Positions 16,557 to 25,837 of a stretch of 64,000 bases of DNA are shown piece after piece. The notes under the pieces were generated by a model that did not search any database, was not told the DNA's origin, and worked only from the letters and a program-made list of their open reading frames with translations. Origin of the DNA: Acidobacteria bacterium Ga0077534. GTDB taxonomy: Bacteria; Acidobacteriota; Blastocatellia; Pyrinomonadales; Pyrinomonadaceae. A program made the translations under genes and the position numbers. The stretch spans positions 25,242 through 89,241 of the forward strand of contig LNEI01000006.1 of assembly GCA_001464455.1 (NCBI GenBank), given 5' to 3'. Every line of letters begins with the position of its first letter. Position 1 is the first letter of the stretch.

Positions 16557-17762
16557 CTAGGTGACTAATTCATGGTTCTGTCCCGAATTTCGAGCCTTGC
16601 GGTTCATCTTCATCCAGATCGCGGTCGCTCCGAAAAACAATGTAAAAATACCATATCCTGCCTGCCCAATGTAGAGGTCAAGCTGGCCTTGTTTTACGGA
16701 GTAGACAACTGCGGTCAGCAGGAGGACGTAGATCTGCACGATCGCGCAGTTTAGGAAGAACCTAAAAAGATCGGATCTCATCGTTTGTAGCGACAAAACG
16801 ATCGAGAGCAAAAGCGTCGTTCCTGGAATTAAAACACTTGCATACGGCAGCGTGTCTTCGACGGCTTTTAGTTTATCCGACTGAACGTGAAGAGGGGCAA
16901 AAGCGGCAGGATCGTACACCCAAAAGGGGAGCGTAACCGCCAAAAAAACTACGCCAGAGATCGAAAGATACTTGATACCCTGTTTCCAGTCCGCTATCTG
17001 AATGAGCAACGATAGAAACAGCGGCATTAACAGAATAAATGTTGACCGCGACGACAGGCCGATGCCGAGAAGGATGGCGGGCAGGATGCGTTTCCATGCC
17101 GGAGAATTTGGATCGGCTAGAGAAGGAGCGAGCAGCCACATCGCGACGACGACGTAGATCGTGTTTGCCGTGTAGTCGCCGCCCGTCACAACGTTCTGCA
17201 TAACCGTTGGGGACATGACTAGAATGACCCAGACCAGTCCCAGAGCCGCGGTGCTGCTTCCTTCGAAACGGCGATAGACCAGATAGAATGCCGCTAACCA
17301 AACGACATTCTGCAATTGGATCAGGCCAACGACGACAAACGGCATCGCGAGCAGCACAGCTCCAGGCATCGGCGAGATCAGGTTGCCGAGATATGTGGTC
17401 AGCCGATAAGGATATCGACCGTTCAAGAATTCCGTCGCGGCTGTTATCAGTGCGTCGTCAGCATCGGTGCCAACCAGGCCGGGACGGGAGTTTACTATTG
17501 GATAAGTGTAAAGAGCGATCGCGGCCAGACCGACGAACGTCGCGATCGCGAAATAGTCAGCGGTGCGAGCCGACACGCTTGATAAAAACAACGGCAAAAG
17601 GAAACGGTACCCGATAAAAACAGCAGCAGTTCCTAGAACAAAGTAGGCTAGAACACCTATCGATCCGCCATATTTTAGGGCAGTATCGAAAGACGGTACG
17701 AGGAGAAAGATGGAAAGGAGAAGCGGCAGTGCGAATGTTTTTGACATTGGTGATGCCGCCAT
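16557..17762 (-). CDS. Polytopic GT-C-like membrane protein, candidate arabinosyltransferase
   Basis: 401 residues with about ten to eleven hydrophobic helices. After the third or so helix comes a loop with GTDADDALITAATEFLNG, in the position where GT-C transferases carry their acidic catalytic residues, followed by PYRLTTYLGN. GT-C enzymes use polyprenyl-phosphate sugars on the periplasmic side. It is first in the operon with the UbiA-type, DprE1-like and DprE2-like genes, so it may use the arabinose donor they make. Function is inferred from context only. The start may be at 17762 or 17747. Confidence 0.65.
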   Translation of the reverse strand: MAASPMSKTFALPLLLSIFLLVPSFDTALKYGGSIGVLAYFVLGTAAVFIGYRFLLPLFLSSVSARTADYFAIATFVGLAAIALYTYPIVNSRPGLVGTDADDALITAATEFLNGRYPYRLTTYLGNLISPMPGAVLLAMPFVVVGLIQLQNVVWLAAFYLVYRRFEGSSTAALGLVWVILVMSPTVMQNVVTGGDYTANTIYVVVAMWLLAPSLADPNSPAWKRILPAILLGIGLSSRSTFILLMPLFLSLLIQIADWKQGIKYLSISGVVFLAVTLPFWVYDPAAFAPLHVQSDKLKAVEDTLPYASVLIPGTTLLLSIVLSLQTMRSDLFRFFLNCAIVQIYVLLLTAVVYSVKQGQLDLYIGQAGYGIFTLFFGATAIWMKMNRKARNSGQNHELVT

Positions 17763-17788
17763 ACTAGAAAAATCAGAACCCCGAAAAA

Positions 17789-17839
17789 CACGAAACAACA
17801 CGAATTGCCGATGACGGTCTTGGTTCGTGTTGTTTCGTG
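17789..17839. repeat. Perfect 16-bp inverted repeat between rpoD and the GT-C-like gene
   Basis: CACGAAACAACACGAA (17789-17804) is the exact reverse complement of 17824-17839, with a 19-base loop. It could fold in the rpoD 3' untranslated RNA and act in termination, though no T tract follows. Similar words (CACGAAACAAG, TTCGTGTTATTT) occur in the duplicated block at 42625-43940, so it is probably a dispersed repeat. Confidence 0.65.
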
Positions 17840-17859
17840 GACTTTGGTGGTTAAAAGGC

Positions 17860-19590
17860 TTACTTACCTTCTAAAAATGCCTTCAACCGACGCGAACGCG
17901 ACGGGTGACGCAGCTTTCTCAGAGCTTTTGCTTCGATCTGACGGATACGTTCACGAGTAACGGCAAAGTGCTGGCCGACCTCTTCGAGGGTGTGTTCCGA
18001 GCCCGTGTTGCCGAGGCCGAAACGCATTTTGATGACCTTTTCCTCACGGGGGGTGAGAGTCGCCAAAACTTCATCAGTTATCTCACGTAAGTTAGAGAAA
18101 GTAACTGATTCTGCTGGGTTTAGTATCGACTTGTCCTCGATAAAATCCCCCAGATGCGAATCCTCTTCCTCGCCGATCGGTGTTTCGAGAGAGATCGGTT
18201 CCTGAGCGATCTTAAGGACCTTGCGGACCTTCGAAACCGGAATGTCCATCCGCTTTGCGATCTCTTCGCTCGTTGGTTCGCGGCCGAGTTCCTGAACAAG
18301 CAGACGCGAGGTGCGGATCAGCTTGTTGATCGTCTCGATCATGTGAACCGGGATGCGAATCGTGCGAGCCTGATCGGCGATAGCACGCGTGATCGCCTGT
18401 CGGATCCACCACGTTGCGTAGGTCGAGAATTTGTATCCGCGACGCCACTCGAATTTGTCTACGGCCTTCATCAGGCCGATGTTGCCTTCCTGGATCAGAT
18501 CGAGGAACTGCAAACCGCGGTTGGTGTATTTCTTCGCGATCGAAACGACGAGACGCAGGTTGGCTTCGACCAACTCTCGTTTCGCCTTGTTCGTGTCAAA
18601 TTCACCGACCGATATCGTCTGGTAAGATCGTTTGATCTCAACCGCCTGCATGTGATAGCGGGCCTCGATCTCGGCGATCGCTGCTTTTGCGTCAGCGATC
18701 TTCTGATTCAGCTCTTTCTTTTCAGGAGCTGCAGGTTTGGCATCGAGCCGTTCTTTCCATTTGTTGATATTTCGCTCGTGTTTGCGAATATCCTCGACCA
18801 CCTTTCGGATCGCTGCGATCAGAACCTGGCGTGAGCGCTCGGTCAGGTTGAGATGCTTGATCTCGGTCGCGATATCAAGCCGAAGCCGTGCGGTCTTGCG
18901 CTTCAGCGTCAGGAGTTTCTTGGTCTTCTTACCACCAGATTTTTCTTGCTCAGCCAGCAGGGCGACCCATGACTTGAGCACCGGCTGGAAGTTCTGCCGG
19001 ATGCTCTCGAGGCCTTCGAGTGTCCAGCGAAGGTACTCTTCTGCCTTATCTTCTTCTATCGAGATCTCGGCCTGTTCGCTGAAAACGACGGTCTCGCGAA
19101 TGCTCGCCTTTCCGGCGGCAAGGTCGTCGCCGATCTTGAGCAGACGCTCGACCGCGATCGGAGAACGCGATATCGCTTTGTGAGTTTTTATCTGGCCCCG
19201 CTCGATGCGCTTTGCGATCGTAACTTCGCCTTCGCGGTTGAGCAGCGGCACGACACCCATTTCGCGCAGGTAAAGCCGTACGGGGTCGTTAGATTTGTCG
19301 AGAACACCGGCCGAGAGATCTAGATCCAGATCTTCCTCGTCAGTCTCTTCTTTTTCTTCTTCCTCGTCGTCGAGAGCCAGACTCGACGCACGTTCCAATA
19401 ACTGGGCGTCAGTTTCGGCAACCGAGATATTTGCACCCTCAAGGCGCTCCAAAACATCCTCGATGTCGTCGGGCGACAACATATTCTCCGGGAGTTCCCG
19501 GTGGAGTTGGTCGAGGCTCAACCCCTTCTTTCGCCTGCCGAGAGCCATCAGGCGATCCATTAAGTCTTCTTTTTCGTCGTAATCAGCCAT
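17860..19590 (-). CDS. rpoD: RNA polymerase primary sigma factor (sigma-70 family)
   Basis: 576 residues with the order of a primary sigma factor: an N-terminal region 1.1-type helix bundle (residues 1-70), an acidic stretch ([19 protein letters not shown]), region 1.2 ([11 protein letters not shown]), a charged non-conserved insert, then region 2 ([33 protein letters not shown]), region 3 and region 4 ([20 protein letters not shown]). It directs RNA polymerase to housekeeping promoters. It lies 121 bp downstream of dnaG on the same strand, the usual macromolecular-synthesis order without rpsU. Confidence 0.97.
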   Translation of the reverse strand: MADYDEKEDLMDRLMALGRRKKGLSLDQLHRELPENMLSPDDIEDVLERLEGANISVAETDAQLLERASSLALDDEEEEKEETDEEDLDLDLSAGVLDKSNDPVRLYLREMGVVPLLNREGEVTIAKRIERGQIKTHKAISRSPIAVERLLKIGDDLAAGKASIRETVVFSEQAEISIEEDKAEEYLRWTLEGLESIRQNFQPVLKSWVALLAEQEKSGGKKTKKLLTLKRKTARLRLDIATEIKHLNLTERSRQVLIAAIRKVVEDIRKHERNINKWKERLDAKPAAPEKKELNQKIADAKAAIAEIEARYHMQAVEIKRSYQTISVGEFDTNKAKRELVEANLRLVVSIAKKYTNRGLQFLDLIQEGNIGLMKAVDKFEWRRGYKFSTYATWWIRQAITRAIADQARTIRIPVHMIETINKLIRTSRLLVQELGREPTSEEIAKRMDIPVSKVRKVLKIAQEPISLETPIGEEEDSHLGDFIEDKSILNPAESVTFSNLREITDEVLATLTPREEKVIKMRFGLGNTGSEHTLEEVGQHFAVTRERIRQIEAKALRKLRHPSRSRRLKAFLEGK

Positions 19591-19711
19591 ATCGATATAA
19601 ATGCGTTTTGATTAGATCACAACCTAAATCGTTGTTCGCTATATAGTTAATAACGTTTTAGGCGCCCGTAAGGTTTCAGTCCGGCGGGGCGGATTTAAAA
19701 GCGTAAGTATA

Positions 19712-21565
19712 TCACAATTCGACAACACGACGCTGCAAATCGCGGCGAATTTTTTCGAGTTCGAGCTGTTCATAGGTGAGTTGGTTAAAGAGCTCGGCGT
19801 CGCCGGTCTGTTCGGCGAGCGAAGCTTCGCGGCTGATCTCGATTATGCGGTTTGAGATCGCCATATTTCGCAACGAAAATACACAATTTTCCGCATCATG
19901 AAGCACCTGGTCGAGCACTTCTTCCTTCGCCCGACGCGGAGGTGTGCTAAGTATTTGCTGAGCGAGGTCAAGAGCGTTCTCGTCGTCCCCGACCGTTTCC
20001 ATTAGGGTTTCGGCGGTTATTTCGCCCCCGCGATTGTGGATCTCGATGAATGCGTGAAATAGTTCGCCGCTCGCTAGATTCTCAAAATCGCTCGGTTCGA
20101 GTTGCGGCAGAACGATCTCTCGCAGGTCGGTATCATGCACGAGGAGCTCGAGCAAGCGGCGTTCGGCGAGCGTGATCTTTGCCCTTGCAGCTTTCGAGAT
20201 CCGCTGAGTGACGTACTCGGTCGTTTCGTGCGAAACGGTTTTCAGCGTCGACCAGAGCTCGCGACGAAGCCCCGCGTCTTCGATATGGTAAAACGCCATC
20301 GCCTGATCAAAGCTCTCGCGCCGCTGGATGTTGTTGCGGATCGCCGATATCACCGGAAGAAATTCCTCGATAGCCTCAGCTTTCTGCTTGGCATTATTGA
20401 GGTTACGGCCCTCGACCGACGCATCGAGAGCGAAGCGGAGAAACGGCGTCGCCCTTCCGCGACTTTCGTTGTAGGCGGCCAGCCCGTTTTCGCGAATGAA
20501 GTCGTCGGGATCCTTGCCGTCAGGCAGGACGAGGACCTTGATGTCGAATTCCTGCGGCAAAAGATGCTCGATCGCACGCCTCGCGGCCTTTTTTCCGGCG
20601 GCATCGCCGTCGTAGTTAATGACGACTGCCTTTGCAAAACGCCCGAGCAGCTTCGCCTGCTGGTCAGTAAACGCTGTTCCGAGGCTCGCCGCGACGTTTG
20701 TTACACCAAATTGGGCGAGGGCGATGAGGTCGAGATAACCCTCGACAATGATCGCGAATTTTTTGCGACGGATGTCGTCCTTTGCCTGAAACAGGCCGTA
20801 AAGATGCTCGCTTTTGACGTATGCGGCGGTTTCGGGTGAGTTAAGATATTTCGGCTGGTCGTCCGGGCTCAAAGCCCTCGCTCCGAAAGCCACGGGTTTC
20901 CCGTTCACATCGAGAACAGGGAACATCAGCCGGTTTCTAAATCTGTCGTAAACTCTCTCTTTTTCTTCATTTACCGAAACCAGCCCGCTCTGCTCGATCA
21001 GCTTTTCGTCAATCTTTTTTTCGCGGAGCAGATTAAGCAGACCGTCCCATTTGTCAGGCGAATAGCCGATGCGGAACTGTTTTTGGATCTCTTCGGAAAT
21101 ACCGCGTTGCTCCAAATACCTTTTCGCCTCTTTCGCTTTTCCACTTTTCCCCTGTAGTGCTTCCTCCCAAAACTCGACCGCTATCTGATTAAGCTCGACG
21201 ATCTGCTCGGAGAGCTTTTTTGTTTCCTCGCGTTTCTTCTTGTTCCGCTCGTAATCGACATCATCGACCGGCTCGGGCAGCATCACACCGCTGATCTCGG
21301 CCACGCGTTTGACAGCCTCGGGGAAATTCAGCCCTTCCATCTCCATGATGAAATTAAAAGCCGTCCCGCCTTTGCCGCAGCCAAAACACTTATAAAACCC
21401 TTTAGAAGGATTGACCGAAAACGAAGGCGATTTCTCCTGATGAAACGGACAACAAGCCATCCAGTTCGCCCCTTTCTTCTTCAGATCCTGAGCATACGGC
21501 TGTATTATCCGCACCAAGTCGGCACGGTTCTTCAGGTCGTCGATGAAGTATTGGGGGTAGAGCAT
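19712..21565 (-). CDS. dnaG: DNA primase
   Basis: 617 residues. The N-terminal zinc-binding domain has CPFHQEKSPSFSV and FKCFGCG-type ligands (Cys39, His42, Cys60, Cys63 from the chosen start). The TOPRIM catalytic core shows VEGYLDLIALAQFG and NYDGDAAGKKAARRA. The C-terminal helicase-interacting region is helical. DnaG synthesises RNA primers for replication. I chose the ATG giving MLYPQYFIDDLKNRADLV, since the family normally starts about ten residues before this motif; earlier Met codons at 21580 and 21598 are possible. Confidence 0.95.
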   Translation of the reverse strand: MLYPQYFIDDLKNRADLVRIIQPYAQDLKKKGANWMACCPFHQEKSPSFSVNPSKGFYKCFGCGKGGTAFNFIMEMEGLNFPEAVKRVAEISGVMLPEPVDDVDYERNKKKREETKKLSEQIVELNQIAVEFWEEALQGKSGKAKEAKRYLEQRGISEEIQKQFRIGYSPDKWDGLLNLLREKKIDEKLIEQSGLVSVNEEKERVYDRFRNRLMFPVLDVNGKPVAFGARALSPDDQPKYLNSPETAAYVKSEHLYGLFQAKDDIRRKKFAIIVEGYLDLIALAQFGVTNVAASLGTAFTDQQAKLLGRFAKAVVINYDGDAAGKKAARRAIEHLLPQEFDIKVLVLPDGKDPDDFIRENGLAAYNESRGRATPFLRFALDASVEGRNLNNAKQKAEAIEEFLPVISAIRNNIQRRESFDQAMAFYHIEDAGLRRELWSTLKTVSHETTEYVTQRISKAARAKITLAERRLLELLVHDTDLREIVLPQLEPSDFENLASGELFHAFIEIHNRGGEITAETLMETVGDDENALDLAQQILSTPPRRAKEEVLDQVLHDAENCVFSLRNMAISNRIIEISREASLAEQTGDAELFNQLTYEQLELEKIRRDLQRRVVEL

Positions 21566-21582
21566 GAGTCTCGCACCCATCG

Positions 21583-22242
21583 CTAAGGTAGAAGCCAAAA
21601 ATCAACCGAGTTAGTGTCCGAGAATGGATAATCCGACCGCTGCCTAAAAAAACGAATTCGACCTACAGTCGATTTGCTGAACTTCGACTTGAGCTCGCTT
21701 ACTGCCTTTTGAAATTGCGGCCTGGATTCCCGCGAGAATACGGCGTTAACTCGAAGTCGTGGGTTGGCGTTTGCCAGCTCACCTATATATTTGTACACGG
21801 TGCGATAAGAACAGATGCCATCTGCATCCGTGTGAAAAAAGAAGGGTTCCACACCATCAGGAATCGTTAGGTTCCATGTTTTCGATTTGGGAATTGGCCT
21901 ATCGCGCGGAAACATCAAAAACTTTAGCCTGGCCTCGCCCCTTTCATCCCCGCGAATTAATGGTATCGGCGGTGAACCTGTACCCGGTCTTCCGGTACCG
22001 GAAGAGAAGCGAATTTCGAGGTAGAGCTTATTAATTAGGTGATCCTTGGAACCCGACACGATCGCAACGCCATTCTTTGTAGGGTTATTGCGTAAAACAA
22101 TGTCAAAGTTGTCAATCCGGGCGAGCATTTCATCACATTCGATAACCGAAAAATCATCGATGACTTCGGCGACGGGATCCGCCTGAGCAAGGATATTTGT
22201 CGTAAAGAAAAGAATCTGCGCAAGTAAAATGAAAGCTTTCAT
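21583..22242 (-). CDS. Exported protein of unknown function
   Basis: 219 residues from the chosen Met, which opens a clean signal peptide (MKAFILLAQILFFTTNILAQ). The mature part has one Cys near the N-terminus (VIECDEMLARID), a second near the middle (DADGICSYRTVYKY), and beta-prone stretches. Sequence DNFDIVLRNNPTKNGVAIVSG followed by YLEIRF suggests the outer-membrane/periplasmic 'OmpA-like' unknowns frequent in Acidobacteria, but no motif is decisive. It is just upstream of dnaG on the same strand and may be cotranscribed. Confidence 0.65.
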   Translation of the reverse strand: MKAFILLAQILFFTTNILAQADPVAEVIDDFSVIECDEMLARIDNFDIVLRNNPTKNGVAIVSGSKDHLINKLYLEIRFSSGTGRPGTGSPPIPLIRGDERGEARLKFLMFPRDRPIPKSKTWNLTIPDGVEPFFFHTDADGICSYRTVYKYIGELANANPRLRVNAVFSRESRPQFQKAVSELKSKFSKSTVGRIRFFRQRSDYPFSDTNSVDFWLLP

Positions 22243-22403
22243 GAAAACAAAAATCGAATATTCCACTCGTCACGGAGAAATTTTATGAGCTTTGATTGTC
22301 CACATAATCCCTCGTAATTTCTCAATCCCCTAATGGGAATAATTCGGGGTTCTTGTAACGCCATACTTACCGAATCGACTCTGGAAATGCCCTGATTGAA
22401 ATC

Positions 22404-22418
22404 CCGCGGCAACCGCGG
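22404..22418. repeat. Small hairpin CCGCGG-CAA-CCGCGG
   Basis: A six-base-pair GC-only stem with a three-base loop lies between mutS2 and the exported protein gene. No T tract follows on either strand, so it is a structural repeat of the trinucleotide-loop type seen at 693-950, not a clear terminator. Confidence 0.4.
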
Positions 22419-22437
22419 CTTCCTCGGACGACTTTGA

Positions 22438-24942
22438 CTACAGTTTCAGTTCCGCTATTGTAGCACCGTTTCCGCCTTGCGATGAGGGGGCGAATTCGTG
22501 GCGTTCGACTAGGTCGCTGGTTTTTAGAAAGTGGTGGACGTAGTTTTTTAGGGCGCCGGTGCCGAAGCCGTGGATGATGCGGACGCGGGGGGTGCGGGCC
22601 ATGTAGGCTTCGTCGATGAAGCGGTCGAGTTCGTATTCGGCGTCGGCGGTGGTTTTGCCGATGAGGTTGAGTTCGGAGATCTGGTCCAAAGTTTCAAGTC
22701 CTAGGTCCCAGGTCGTCTGGGCTATGGGGGCTTTGGACTTTGGACTTTGGACTTCGGGCTCGCCTGCCGGGCGGAGGTCGGCGATCTTTTCTCTTAGCCG
22801 CATGCCGCCGACGAGGATCTCTGCGACTTCTTTGTCGAGGCGTTCGATAGTGCCGATGTTTCCGAAGCTAGTGATGACTTTGGAGCCGACGGCAAAGTCA
22901 GAACCGCTTGCGTGAGCGGGCGGCGCGTTTGTTTGTCCTGAACGCCCGTAGCTATCACGAGACTTGCCGCCCGCCGACGCAGGCGGTTCTGACCTGCGTA
23001 ACACCGCCCGGTTCATTTCGGCTTTACGCGAAAGGCGTTCTTTCTCCAGACGGTTTCTTAGGGCCTTGTCTTCGAGCGTTTTGATGAAGGCTTTGGACTG
23101 GCGGTCGAAATCGTCGATGGTGGCGGCGAGCTGGCTCTCGAACTCCTTTTGTCGAGCCTTTTCTTTTTTGACGGCTTCGACTTCGAGGCCGGCGTATTTC
23201 ATGGCGACGGCTTCCCGCTCTTCTTCGAGAGCGATGCGGAGGTCGGTGGCGATCTTGGTCTCGTTTTGGAGTTTTCTGAGGTATTGTTCTGCTTCCTGGG
23301 CTGAAACGTCGAGGTTTTCGCGAGCCGCGTCGATTACCTGTTGATCGATGCCAAAACGGCGGGCGATCTCGATGCCGCTGGAAGCTCCCGCAAGGCCGAG
23401 GAGCAGTTTGTATGTCGGCTGCAGCGTTTTCTCGTCGAATTCGACCGAGGCGTTGATGATGTTTTCGTCGTTTGCGGCGTATATCTTCAGGCCGCGATAG
23501 TGGGTCGAGGCGATGACGTGGGCGCCCTTATTTCGAAAGTGATCGACGATCGCGACGCCGAGGGCCGAGCCTTCTTCGGGGTCGGTGCCGGTTCCGGCTT
23601 CGTCGAGCAGCACGAGCGAGGGCGGGCGGCATTCGCGGATCATTGAGGCGATGTTCGACATGTGGGATGAGAATGTCGAGAGATTTGCTGACAGCGATTG
23701 ATGGTCGCCGATGTCGGCGAGGACGGAGCGGTAGAAGGGAACTTTCGCTTCTTTCGCCGGAACCGGCAAGCCCGAGATCGCCATCAGGCTGAGCAGGCCG
23801 GCGGTTTTTAAGACGACGGTCTTACCACCCGCGTTGGCGCCGGAGATGATCATGATCGCGTTCACTCTGGTTAGACTGAAGGATGACGGCACGATGTCAG
23901 TACCACCTGCGATAGCGGGTGGGGCCTTTGAACTCGCTGATGTTGCATCCCGCGGGGTGCGGAAATCCCCACCCGCTACCGCAGGTGGTACCGACCCGCG
24001 TTTCAGGTTCTCTTCGAGCAAGGGATGCCGTGCGTCGACCAAATCGAGTGTTTCGTTGTCGGCGATTAGTGGCACGACGGCACGGAATTTTCTCGCGAAT
24101 TCTACTTTCGCTTTGATGAAATCAAGTTCGGCCACCGCATCGACGGCCATTTCGATTGCGGGGAGTTGTTCGCGGAGCGATTCGGTAAGAGAAAACAATA
24201 TCCTCGCGATCTCGCGTTCTTCTTTGCCTTTGAGATTTTGGAGTTCGTTGTTGGCCTCGATCGCTTCGAGGGGTTCGACGAAGACGGTCGAGCCACTGGA
24301 TGAGAAGCCGTGGGCGACGCCGGTGACCTTGCCGCGGAAATCGGTTTTGACGGGGATGACGAAACGGTCGTTTCGCATCGTGACGATCTCGTCCTGGATC
24401 GCCGTTCCGGCGGCACGCATTGCGGCTTCGAGCGATTTAGTCAGGCGTGAACGCTGGGCGTTGATCTCACGTCGCAGTTTTGCCAGCTCCGGCGAAGCCG
24501 AATCGTCGATCTCGCCGCCTGGGAGCAGCTTTTTATTGATCTGGTCGATCGCTCCGAGCAGTGTCGGCGGGATATTCTCAACTATCTGCCACAGCGTCGG
24601 TGCCGAATCCTTTTCCGGCTGGATAGCCGAGCGGGCGAATAGGGCCTGCGTACAGGTTCGTGAGATCTCAAGCAGCAAATTCGGTTCGAGCGCCGTGTTT
24701 TTGATCCGCAGGATCGCAACCGCTGCGGTCGGGTCTTCAAGCCCGCTGAAAGACCACGTTATCTGTTTCTCTTCGTTTAGGTGGATGGTCTCTGCGATCG
24801 CCTTCAGAGCATCGTCCAGCTCGGCCCGAGCCTCGATCGGCCGCAGATCGGCAAACCGCTCGACGCCCATCGGAGTCTGGGCGTGACGGCTGACAAGCTC
24901 GAGGAGCTTGGCGTATTCGAGGGTTTCGAGGGAAAAGGCCAT
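22438..24942 (-). CDS. mutS2: MutS2 family endonuclease/ATPase with two repeat-derived insertions
   Basis: 834 residues. Domains in order: MutS core/clamp (1-310), ABC ATPase with Walker A GANAGGKT near 368, STFSSHM and LVLLDEAGTGTDPEEG near 450, a coiled coil (540-640), a KOW-like segment and the C-terminal Smr nuclease domain with HGFGTGALK. MutS2 acts in recombination control and ribosome-collision rescue. Two linkers, residues ~316-349 and ~650-682, have the composition PPAxAGG and are encoded by palindromic repeats (23896-23995, 22897-22993). Without them the protein has the usual length of about 780. Confidence 0.93.
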   Translation of the reverse strand: MAFSLETLEYAKLLELVSRHAQTPMGVERFADLRPIEARAELDDALKAIAETIHLNEEKQITWSFSGLEDPTAAVAILRIKNTALEPNLLLEISRTCTQALFARSAIQPEKDSAPTLWQIVENIPPTLLGAIDQINKKLLPGGEIDDSASPELAKLRREINAQRSRLTKSLEAAMRAAGTAIQDEIVTMRNDRFVIPVKTDFRGKVTGVAHGFSSSGSTVFVEPLEAIEANNELQNLKGKEEREIARILFSLTESLREQLPAIEMAVDAVAELDFIKAKVEFARKFRAVVPLIADNETLDLVDARHPLLEENLKRGSVPPAVAGGDFRTPRDATSASSKAPPAIAGGTDIVPSSFSLTRVNAIMIISGANAGGKTVVLKTAGLLSLMAISGLPVPAKEAKVPFYRSVLADIGDHQSLSANLSTFSSHMSNIASMIRECRPPSLVLLDEAGTGTDPEEGSALGVAIVDHFRNKGAHVIASTHYRGLKIYAANDENIINASVEFDEKTLQPTYKLLLGLAGASSGIEIARRFGIDQQVIDAARENLDVSAQEAEQYLRKLQNETKIATDLRIALEEEREAVAMKYAGLEVEAVKKEKARQKEFESQLAATIDDFDRQSKAFIKTLEDKALRNRLEKERLSRKAEMNRAVLRRSEPPASAGGKSRDSYGRSGQTNAPPAHASGSDFAVGSKVITSFGNIGTIERLDKEVAEILVGGMRLREKIADLRPAGEPEVQSPKSKAPIAQTTWDLGLETLDQISELNLIGKTTADAEYELDRFIDEAYMARTPRVRIIHGFGTGALKNYVHHFLKTSDLVERHEFAPSSQGGNGATIAELKL
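22897..22993. repeat. Palindromic repeat (family B) inside the mutS2 frame
   Basis: Left arm from 22897 (GTCAGAACCGCTTGCG...) and right arm to 22993 (...GCAGGCGGTTCTGAC) are imperfect reverse complements of 28 bases each, separated by about 41 bases. The element is read through in mutS2, giving a Pro/Ala/Gly-rich linker before the Smr region. The outer arm sequence matches the half element at the end of lpxD. Confidence 0.8.
23896..23995. repeat. Palindromic repeat (family B) inside the mutS2 frame
   Basis: Left arm 23896-23924 (GTCAGTACCACCTGCG, then TAGCGGGTGGGG) and right arm 23967-23995 are near-perfect reverse complements of 29 bases. On the mutS2 strand they encode PPAVAGG and PPAIAGG just before the ATPase domain. 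The same arms are found in noncoding DNA at 43040-43153. Confidence 0.85.
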
Positions 24943-24976
24943 AGGAACAAAGGATTAGCAGGATCGGTCGAACGCC

Positions 24977-25435
24977 TTAGTCATCATCGTATTCGCCCAG
25001 TTTTGCTTTTGCGAGGAAGTCGGCAAAAGTCTCGGCCCGGCTTTCCGTTTCACCAGACTCATGTAACCACACAACCACAGGTGTTTCTCCTCCCTCCAGT
25101 TCGCGACTGTAATCGAAACAATAACAGTCACCGGTCCCGACTTCGGCGAAAGGAAGCAAATGGTCGAAGTTAAATTCGTCGCCGTAATCTTCAAAATTGG
25201 CGATCCATTGGGCCCAGCTTCCTTCTTTGTAATTTCTAACAATCGAATCCCAGGTTTTACGCGGATCACGTTCATCAAAAACCGGGTAAATCGAATCTAC
25301 ACCGTCCACTTGCAAGCCATTGTTTTCAAGCAACCACGCACGAAACGACGGCGGAAAGCGAAAATTGAGCTCCTTTTCGGCTTTCGCGATCGCTTCTTCT
25401 GTTGTGCCAATAACTCTCTCTGTTCTTCCACTCAT
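24977..25435 (-). CDS. SMI1/KNR4 (SUKH) family protein
   Basis: 152 residues. The opening helix IAKAEKELNFRFPPSFRAWLLENNG is the SUKH signature (a helix ending LP..., then a Trp/Leu-rich turn and a NG loop), followed by IYPVFDERD, LLPFAEVGTGDCYCFDYS and a C-terminal helix FADFLAKAKLG. SUKH proteins are often immunity partners of toxins in contact-dependent systems, but also occur alone. No toxin gene is adjacent; mutS2 follows 34 bases downstream on the same strand. Confidence 0.8.
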   Translation of the reverse strand: MSGRTERVIGTTEEAIAKAEKELNFRFPPSFRAWLLENNGLQVDGVDSIYPVFDERDPRKTWDSIVRNYKEGSWAQWIANFEDYGDEFNFDHLLPFAEVGTGDCYCFDYSRELEGGETPVVVWLHESGETESRAETFADFLAKAKLGEYDDD

Positions 25436-25455
25436 AATTTTCGAGGAGATTCGGG

Positions 25456-25740
25456 TTACTCCGCAGTTACCTTAACGCCTTTCCAAAACGCTACATATCC
25501 TTCGATGTTCTTCGCATCGGGTTTGGTTTCCGGGTAATACCAAGCGGCGTCTTTGTTTGTTTCGCCGTTTACGACGATGCTGTAATAGCTCGCCGTGCCT
25601 TTCCAGCCGCAGACTGTGTTGGTCTCGGACGGGGCGAAATATTGTTTGTTGATCGAGTCGGCGGGGAAGTAGTGATTTCCTTCGACGACGACGGTGTCGT
25701 TGCTTTCGGCGATCGTTGTATTGTTCCAGATAGCTTTCAT
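25456..25740 (-). CDS. DUF427 family protein
   Basis: 94 residues beginning MKAIWNNTTIAESNDTVVVEGNHYF, with the conserved TVCGWKGTASYYSIVV core and WYYPETKPDAKNIEGYVAFW C-terminus typical of the DUF427 fold, a small beta barrel without known activity. It starts 12 bases from one arm of a palindromic repeat (family A). It is 20 bases upstream of the SUKH gene on the same strand, so cotranscription is possible. Confidence 0.85.
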   Translation of the reverse strand: MKAIWNNTTIAESNDTVVVEGNHYFPADSINKQYFAPSETNTVCGWKGTASYYSIVVNGETNKDAAWYYPETKPDAKNIEGYVAFWKGVKVTAE

Positions 25741-25752
25741 AATAGTTTTTGT

Positions 25753-25837
25753 GCAGAAGCACGCACGAAGTAAGTGCTCTGTTTAGATAAATCTCGACTC
25801 TTCGCAATCGGAGCCCTTACTTCGTGCGGGCTTCTGC
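25753..25837. repeat. Palindromic repeat (family A), two-arm copy
   Basis: Left arm 25753-25779 and right arm 25811-25837 are 27-base reverse complements apart from two positions. Each arm is also a hairpin by itself: AGCAC pairs with GTGCT in the left arm and AGCCC with GGGCT in the right arm, so the two differences are compensatory. The right arm overlaps the end of the DCC-family gene, whose final codons read AEARTK and stop. Confidence 0.8.

Noticed and set aside
24955..25278. Second minus-strand frame beside the SUKH gene
   Set aside because: It overlaps the SUKH frame in another phase and lacks homologous features.
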